Part shown: positions 58,443-64,000 of the stretch, one piece after another
Numbering within the stretch: position 1 is the first letter of the stretch
Layout: the number at the start of each line of letters is the position of its first letter
Assembly (NCBI RefSeq): GCF_932294415.1
Contig: NC_065538.1
Coordinates: 42,065,843 to 42,129,842 of the forward strand
Length of the DNA stretch: 64,000 bases
From: Quercus robur
Taxonomy: Eukaryota; Streptophyta; Magnoliopsida; Fagales; Fagaceae
Direction: 5' to 3'
The notes under the pieces: model-generated
Seen by the model: only the letters and a program-made list of their open reading frames with translations
Databases searched by the model: none
What the model was told of the DNA's origin: nothing
Translations under genes and position numbers: made by a program

Positions 58443-58454
58443 GCTCTGATACCA
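58443..58454 (-). promoter_or_regulatory. Viral primer binding site, tRNA-iMet (start of A unit)
   Basis: Minus-strand TGGTATCAGAGC, identical to 51310-51321, at the border between B1 and A. Confidence 0.95.
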
Positions 58455-58697
58455 AATGGGGGTAAGCTACAGACAATGGGGGAGAGGGAGGATGCCGTTC
58501 TGGGCAGCCTGGGTGCGGAAGCATAAATAGGTTACAAATGTAGTTCTGGTACAAGTGTAAACTGGGGAGGAGAAGAGAGCCATTTTGGTTTACAAAGTAT
58601 TTCTATTACAAAGTAAAACTGGGGCTCTGAGGTAGTGTGACTAAGCCTTGTGAAAGGTGAGTCCTACTAAGCCTGCCGAAGACTGAAGCAAAGGGTT

Positions 58698-58707
58698 CCT
58701 TTTATAG
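58698..58707 (-). promoter_or_regulatory. Viral TATA box, inner copy
   Basis: Minus-strand CTATAAAAGG in the inner copy of the duplication, 244 bases before the primer site. Confidence 0.7.
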
Positions 58708-58942
58708 CAGGAGGAAGCCAATGGGGGAGAGGGAGGCTGCCGTTCTGGGCAGCCTGGGTGCGGAAGCATAAATAGGTTACAAATGTAGTTCTGGTACAAG
58801 TGTAAATTGGGGAGGAGAAGAGAGCCATTTTGGTTTACAAAGTATTTCTATTACAAAGTAAAACTGGGGCTCTGAGGTAGTGTGACTAAGCCTTGTGAAA
58901 GGTGAGTCCTACTAAGCCTGCTGAAGACTGAAGCAAAGGGTT

Positions 58943-58952
58943 CCTTTTATAG
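58943..58952 (-). promoter_or_regulatory. Viral TATA box, outer copy
   Basis: Same CTATAAAAGG word in the outer copy. The palindrome CACTGTTCATGAACAGTG lies about 150 bp upstream at 59099-59116. Confidence 0.75.
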
Positions 58953-59098
58953 CTGGAGGAAGCCTTGGATTCGTTCAGGAGACTGCTGAAATCACGGAAG
59001 GTAAACTGCTTTTACTCTTGGGTGAATTCCTTTTTAGCCGAAAGTAAATAGTAACGTCAATGATTCTGTCAGGGTACTGTTGAGTGAACAGTAACGGT

Positions 59099-59116
59099 CA
59101 CTGTTCATGAACAGTG
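59099..59116. promoter_or_regulatory. Perfect 18-bp palindrome in the viral promoter
   Basis: CACTGTTCATGAACAGTG is its own reverse complement. The A/B3 promoter has the same site with one change in the centre (51721-51738). Conservation and position suggest a dimeric activator site. Confidence 0.55.
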
Positions 59117-59359
59117 TTCTGTCCCCTTACTTTTCTGAATAGTAACTCTGCAGAGTGTTCTGGTACTGTGTAGTGAATAGTACTCTATCGGCAGCTTTGC
59201 TGGTGCGGGTACTGTTCCTGGAATAGTAGCCGGGTTGCAAAGGTGGTTCTTGAGCTGTTCTGGGGCTTTTGGAGCTATTCTGGAGCATCCGGGAGCTGCA
59301 CTAGAATTTTTGTAGAGGCAGGAGAGTTCTTTTTCTTCTGACTCTTAGCTTCTTGATCT

Positions 59360-60680
59360 CTAATCAGTATCATGGCCAGATGGGTATCCATCATAGGGAT
59401 CCCATGGAGGATCATAATCACAATTATGCTCATGATACTTAGAATACTAATTACAAAATCCAAAGTACAGGATAGGTTCATAATCTGCCTGCTGTGTAAC
59501 TAATTGCCTGGGCTCAATGTAATCAATTCTTTTGGTATGGAGGGCTGTGGAGTATGGCCTGGTGGTGAATACTGAAATCCTACCAGTATTTCCAACAAAA
59601 TGGTAATTCTGCCATAGCTCGCTGGTGACATCTATAATCTCATTATTGAAGTAACCTCTCCAGTAATCTGCAAGAGCATCGAGGTCTTCATAATAGAGAT
59701 AAGAGTCTCCTTCATACCAGGGGCCATTATGGGTGTACCCATTGATGAATACAAGATGGTGCGCAGGTTGGACAATCATCCAATTGTTTCTGTTCCATTG
59801 TGGGAGGGTACTCCAGCATTTGATGGAGACAAAAGGATTATTGATTTTTGAGACAACCTGTCAGACGATCTGAGGGAACTGGTTGATCTAGTCATGGCTT
59901 GTTAGCTTGATGAAACCATATTCAAACATCTGTGAAAGCCAGCTTGGATCTTCTTCAACGAACCAATCTTCATAATTGATTATTAGGCCGGGGAAGGGAT
60001 GTTTCTTCTCATAGACCCTGTGGCTGCTTCCAAAATATTCTTCCCAGGTTGACTGGATGAAGGCATTGTCAGTATCATCTGAGTCTTCACCATAGACTGG
60101 GAAATGGGTGGTGACAAATTCTGAAATGCTTGAACCATAGGTTACATGATTCAGACATAGCCTTGCTTCCCAAGATACGTACTTGTATATCGGTAGGTAA
60201 GTTGGCAACAACACTTCTTAGCTGGTTTTGAGTCTTATGACTTAACCTAGCATAATCGGTGCCCATAATAGTCGTTTTATCCATTGAATGAATATCCTCT
60301 TTGCCAAAGAGTTGACTAAAAGAAATCCGACTTACTTCAATTTCTGCCTCAAGGTTTACTAGGTGTATTTCTAGTGCTCTGAGGGTTTTTTGAAAAAGGA
60401 GGTTGTTGCTTTGGGTAAAGGCTCTCTGAAGGTTATCAAGGATAATTTTGATGGAGGGTGGAAGGTCTGTGTACACTCCATTCTTAAATTGGAAATTCCT
60501 GGATAAAACTTCATGTAAGGTGATGGCCATATTACCACTGGAAAATATTATTCTAAGTGGAACATGCTCTTGAAGGGATGTTGCCTCCTTGGGTTCTGAT
60601 CCAGAAGAAGCACCTTCATGCCTTTGATAAGGAAAACCCTGGACAGGAGCTTTTCCTTTGTTCCTACTTGAAGAAGCCAT
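59360..60680 (-). pseudogene. B1 ORF2, unknown function, joined in frame to the protease ORF
   Basis: ATG 60680 (MASSSRNKGKAPVQGF) starts a protein unlike A-unit ORF2 except for an acidic, Tyr/Gly-rich end (DPYDGYPSGHDTD). The upstream protease frame reads straight into it with no stop. A frameshift near 60190 and stops at 59888-59890, near 59862 and at 59447-59449 break it. It is rich in Trp and Tyr (SWEARLCLNHV, NYEDWFVEEDPSW, GPWYEGDSYLYYEDLD). No domain recognised; plausible roles include particle or transactivator functions, unproven. Confidence 0.7.
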
Positions 60681-61433
60681 TTTCCACTTACTAGTGGGGC
60701 AAGTAAAATAGGATATTTGCTTTTCTTCCTGCCATGTATTAACAAAATGGTTATTTTTGAAAACATTTTTGTTAAAATCATGAGATGTTAAGGAGCAAAT
60801 ACTTTTATGCTGAATGCATGAAATGAGATATGATGAGGATTTATGAAGCTGTTTGAGGTTCAAAGAATCATCATTTATGAAGGCAGAGTGATCAAGGTTC
60901 TTTTCTTGATTTGGATTTTCTGAAGGAATTTTGGCATTGATGAGGTTAAGGGTCTTAGAGATAGAGACTTCTTGGAGACTATTGATGTCTTTAGGCTCGG
61001 GGCTCTTAAGAAACTTAAACTTGACTGGTTGGCCAAAAGGATGGGTAGTGATTCCTTCACTATCCGTGATGAAAGGATACAATAGACACATGAATGGGTT
61101 CCCTAAGATGACCCTATCTGTCATATTCTTGACAAGAACAAAGGTGGTTTTGAAACACGCATTGTTTTGGCAAACATGTGCTTTTGGGATTTTAAATTCA
61201 ATCTGCATTTTTCCTCCACTTGCGGAAGTTAACCTTTCTTTGGTTTTCCGGAAGTATTTAGAGGGAATGATTCCTTCTTGAATGCAGTTGAGATCAGCGC
61301 CTGAATCTATTAAGGCTACTACCTCAAATTCAAAATCTCTGTTGATGACAATCCTGACTTTGGAGTGCCATTTCTGGAAGTTAATTCTACTGATGGTTTG
61401 CAAGAACGATCCATTGGTTGGTTCTGGCTCCAT
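60681..61433 (-). pseudogene. B1 aspartic protease and B-specific linker
   Basis: The retropepsin-like region carries DSGADLNC (catalytic triad at about 61307-61299) and VILGNPFMCLLYPF, closely matching A. At the codons after TLNLINAK the A unit goes on to reverse transcriptase, whereas here about 80 codons of unrelated linker (SENPNQEKNLDHSAF) lead to ORF2. The frame is open throughout. The protease would cut the polyprotein. Confidence 0.82.
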
Positions 61434-62315
61434 ATCTGCAGTAGGGTTAACTGTTTCATCTATTTCTTCATCAGAAGGGTTCTGTAATGAGGTTCCTTCC
61501 TCATTGCCTTGATGAGAAACGTTTTCTAACTATTTGACTCTCTGGTCCATGAGACTATGATCAACCCTAAGGATGGTTAATTCTTGCTTAAGGTTTCTCA
61601 CTTCTAATTTGGTATCCTTAATCTCTTTCTAGAGATCTTGGACAGTTATCTCTTTCTTGGATTTGGTAAACCTATTGTAGATTTTTTTCAAATCAACTTT
61701 GGGTTCCTGAATCTTAGGTTTGGATGTACTGGCTTCCTTAACTAGGGTTTTGTGGAACTCACTAAGTCTTTGAGCTTTCTTAACTGGGTCTTCGATCTGT
61801 TCTATGAGATCTAAGAGCAGCTCTTCTTGCTTAGAAAGAACACTGATAGTCTTGTTTTTGCAACAACTATCTTGGCAAGCTAGGATTTCATCTGTGTCAC
61901 TAGAGGAGCTAGAAGATACTCTAGAGGTTTCAGAGGATGTTCTATATAGCTGGTATTTCTCTCGAGTGCTGGACTCACTTTTAGAGTGGTCAAGTTCTAA
62001 GAGTTTGAAGATTTCTTCCTTACTGGTTTGGTCACTAATAAGGGTGTTGATAAGGGTTTTGGCCTTAGCTTCACACTCTTTCTGTAAATGACCTTTCTTT
62101 CCACACTTAAAACATTTTCCTGATGCTTTAGGTATGAATTTTCCTGTGGACTTGGATTTGCCTTTCTTATAGAAATCATCAGTCTTGAACTTCTGTTTTC
62201 TATAATGCTTGGAGGTTGTTTTCTTCCTATGGGATTTCTCAGAGGGTTCTCCTCCTTTGTGTTTGGATTTTCTTTTGGAGATGATTAAAGGTAAGCCATA
62301 TTGGGTACAGAAATT
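61434..62315 (-). pseudogene. B1 zinc knuckle and linker
   Basis: Basic run then zinc knuckle CFKCGKKGHLQKEC at about 62072-62113, followed by an acidic, Ser-rich linker and a Lys/Glu-rich helix-forming part. Same frame as capsid and protease. Stops are the TAG at 61629-61631, shared with A, and a TAG near 61531. Confidence 0.8.
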
Positions 62316-64000
62316 TCATATTTCGTACTTGGCTTTGCTCTTGTTGGATTGACTCTGGATTTTGAGATCTCTACACATCTTCATTCCTTCATTTCGGATT
62401 GTGCTTGAGATGTCTCCATCGGTTAGATTATCATAATCTACGACACCTAAAGGGCTAGCAAGAGTTTCTTTGACCTTCTGTCCAAACAATGTGGGTAAGC
62501 CATTGATAAACTTCTCCTTCCAAAATGGAGAGTTACAATCGCTTCTATGCGTGACACGGGTGGTGAATACATCTTCATACCACCGGTATTCTCCAAGGTT
62601 CTTACATCTAAGGTTACTTAACTGGTCGTAAATCCTAGATGTGATATTGCTGGGTTTTCCTACGAAGTGTTTCATGATCGTATAGATCAGGGTATTGACT
62701 CCTTCGGGAACACCTCATCCTATGCGTTCGTCAAAGATGGGGTTCTCATCCGCATCTTTTTGGACAGCATGTTTGATGTCTTCCTTGGATGTTTCTGTTA
62801 GACAGTTGTTCCACCAAACTAACAATTTTCCTGTGAATCCTAAAACTATGAGCTCTACAACCTCAGTATTCTGGATGCCATCATTTAGATAATTTTTGGC
62901 TACCATGGTTATATGTTAGATCTTGTTTAGGATTTCTTGTTTGGATAAACCATCTATGTTCCATTCATAGAGTTTACCACTAGATACTGTGAACTGGGTG
63001 GACCTTTCCTTAAACTGGAGGTCAGGGGGTGTAGGTCTGGGATACCAATTCTTGGTAAGGCTGGTTTGGTTTACCTTGGGTTGGTAAAGCTTGTTTACCT
63101 GTAATCCTCGAAATTGGTCTTCTAGGTGTTCTATCTCCTTTTCAGTTTCTGAGGAGGTTCTGCTAGAACTGCTAGAGGCTGTATGGGCATGTAAGGTTTC
63201 TAACCTTGGGTCTCTACTGGTTGAGGTGGGATTTGGTGAAGGGGTGACTGGTTCCTTCTTTACAAGATCATCAAGCTTTTGGGCCACTATTTGTAAGGCT
63301 GTTTGGTCCTTAGGCTTGAGGCTAGCTTGTCTGGTTGTAGGGAGCTTGACTAAGGGTTTTTCTAGAGTTTGGATTGGTTTGCTAGGGTTTCCTGGCTGAA
63401 GGAGAACCTTATTGTCAATCCTATCTTCTATCCTATTAAGCTGTTTACCAATGACTCCTAAGCACTGGTTGGTATAGTTGTTTTGCTCCATCACCTTCTT
63501 GACAACCTTTTCTTCTGGGGTTGTTGCACACTTAAAGGGAGAGGCAATTACATCACTACCACGGTGGTTAAAGAGTAGGGCTTCTTGGGGAGGATGGCTA
63601 GACCTAACAATTTCTGGTTTGCTAGAACTTGGTGCATCCTTTTTGGGGAGTAACTTCCAGTTGGTTTTGGAAATGACACAAGACTTTTTATGCCATTTGA
63701 AATGTTTCTCAAAGTATTCAAAGAAAGGATAATCACTTGATACCTCTTTCATGAATAGTTTCCATTTCTCCAAAACTTCTTCTTTTTGTTCTCTGGTATG
63801 GTTGGCTCTATAGGCTTCTCTTTTGGCTCTGTTTCTTTCAGAGTTGAAATCCTTTTCAAGAGCATCCATATCAGGGGTGAACTCTTTCCTTAACACTAAG
63901 AGCTGATAGTCATATTCAGTTTCTTGCTGAATAGGATTTCTCATATCAGTTCCTGATGGTGAATGAGGCTTAAGACTGTCTTGACTAGTGCTGTCTTCTT
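62316..64000 (-). pseudogene. B1 capsid protein region
   Basis: The N-terminal charged segment (63944-63240) leads to a Ser-rich spacer, then the core (62906-62316) with LLVWWNNCL, LSNLRCKNLGEYRWY and FWKEKFINGLP, resembling caulimovirid capsid or gag-like folds. Stops at 62916-62918, 62715-62717 and 62316-62318 leave the frame otherwise unchanged. It forms the virion shell in intact relatives. The A unit lacks this core. The left part of the polyprotein (movement protein) lies outside the window. Confidence 0.82.

Larger units (their letters stand above)
51322..58454 (-). mobile_element. Viral segment A: complete 7.13-kb unit with reverse transcriptase
   Basis: Primer site to primer site is 7,133 bp, the size of a petuvirus or florendovirus genome. 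Order on the minus strand: leader, movement protein, shortened capsid region, zinc knuckle, protease, reverse transcriptase, RNase H, ORF2, promoter. The capsid core present in B1 is absent. Several stops and frame changes exist. Confidence 0.87.
58475..58964 (-). repeat. 245-bp tandem duplication of viral promoter and early leader
   Basis: Copies 58475-58719 and 58720-58964 repeat GGGCAGCCTGGGTGCGGAAG (58501 and 58746) and include one TATA box each. The A/B3 junction has only one copy. It may derive from the terminal redundancy of pregenomic RNA or from unequal joining. Confidence 0.92.
48842..64000 (-). mobile_element. Tandem array of endogenous caulimovirid (florendovirus-like) DNA
   Basis: Three viral segments in the same orientation: B1 (64000 to about 58455), A (58454-51322) and B3 (51321 to about 48842). 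Evidence for Caulimoviridae rather than an LTR element: a 30K-type movement protein, tRNA-Met primer sites inside the array, single TATA promoters before each primer site, no LTRs, and a polyprotein order of movement protein, capsid region, zinc knuckle, protease, reverse transcriptase, RNase H plus a second ORF. That order and the 7.1-kb unit suit florendoviruses or petuviruses. All frames are broken. The right boundary lies outside the window. Confidence 0.88.
58455..64000 (-). mobile_element. Viral segment B1: capsid and protease but no reverse transcriptase
   Basis: Enters from beyond the window in the capsid N-terminal region and runs through capsid core, zinc knuckle and protease into a B-specific linker and ORF2, then the promoter. 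From 64000 to about 60200 a single frame is kept, broken only by point stops, so the absence of polymerase is not accompanied by a frame change. Confidence 0.85.

Noticed and set aside
48842..64000. Ty3-type LTR retrotransposon array
   Set aside because: A tRNA-Met primer site and Ty3-like polymerase are shared with Caulimoviridae, but there are no LTRs or integrase, and there is a movement protein; promoter and primer site lie once per unit.

Overview
This window is nuclear DNA of a woody eudicot, most probably an oak relative (Fagaceae). The grounds are a eudicot-type lectin receptor kinase and papain-like protease, AT-rich intergenic DNA with TA microsatellites, and retrotransposon and MITE families I associate with Fagaceae. 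The family assignment is recollection, not a search result. Only one host gene looks intact, a single-exon L-type lectin receptor kinase at 30305-32389 (minus). A second host gene, a papain-like cysteine protease at 14266-17082 (plus), is a pseudogene. Almost everything else is mobile or viral DNA.

Layout, left to right. 1-4676: interior and 3' LTR of a non-coding LTR retrotransposon with 81-bp and 72-bp tandem arrays. 4677-7066 and 13602-13749: remains of a Helitron carrying replication-protein-A-like exons, split by a complete gag-only LTR element (7067-13596; identical-length 1,086-bp LTRs, GTGTG target duplication, tRNA-Met primer site). 14177-17082: cysteine protease pseudogene with a small Helitron in its intron, a solo LTR in exon 2, a stop and a frameshift. 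17190-24349: decayed Copia element on the minus strand, itself hit by a solo LTR and two MITEs. 27640-28231: hAT-type element. 30305-32389: the lectin kinase. 33509-35510: Copia remnant. 36837-37383: another hAT-type element. 37470-38430 and 45845-46790: tandem runs of a short palindromic MITE-like unit inside a diverged segmental duplication. 39720-45366: nearly complete LINE with a 16-bp target duplication.

48842-64000 is the most interesting part: a head-to-tail array of endogenous pararetrovirus DNA (Caulimoviridae, florendovirus-like), all read on the minus strand. Going right to left there is a segment with capsid region, zinc knuckle and protease but no reverse transcriptase (type B, entering from beyond the window); then a 7.13-kb primer-site-to-primer-site unit with movement protein, zinc knuckle, protease, reverse transcriptase and RNase H but no capsid core (type A); then the start of another B-type unit that ends at about 48842. 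A and B share promoter, leader, primer site and movement protein but carry different downstream ORFs. That is what a two-component virus with a common region would leave behind, although the capsid loss in A coincides with a frame change and may be a deletion. All viral frames are broken by stops or shifts, so these are fossils.
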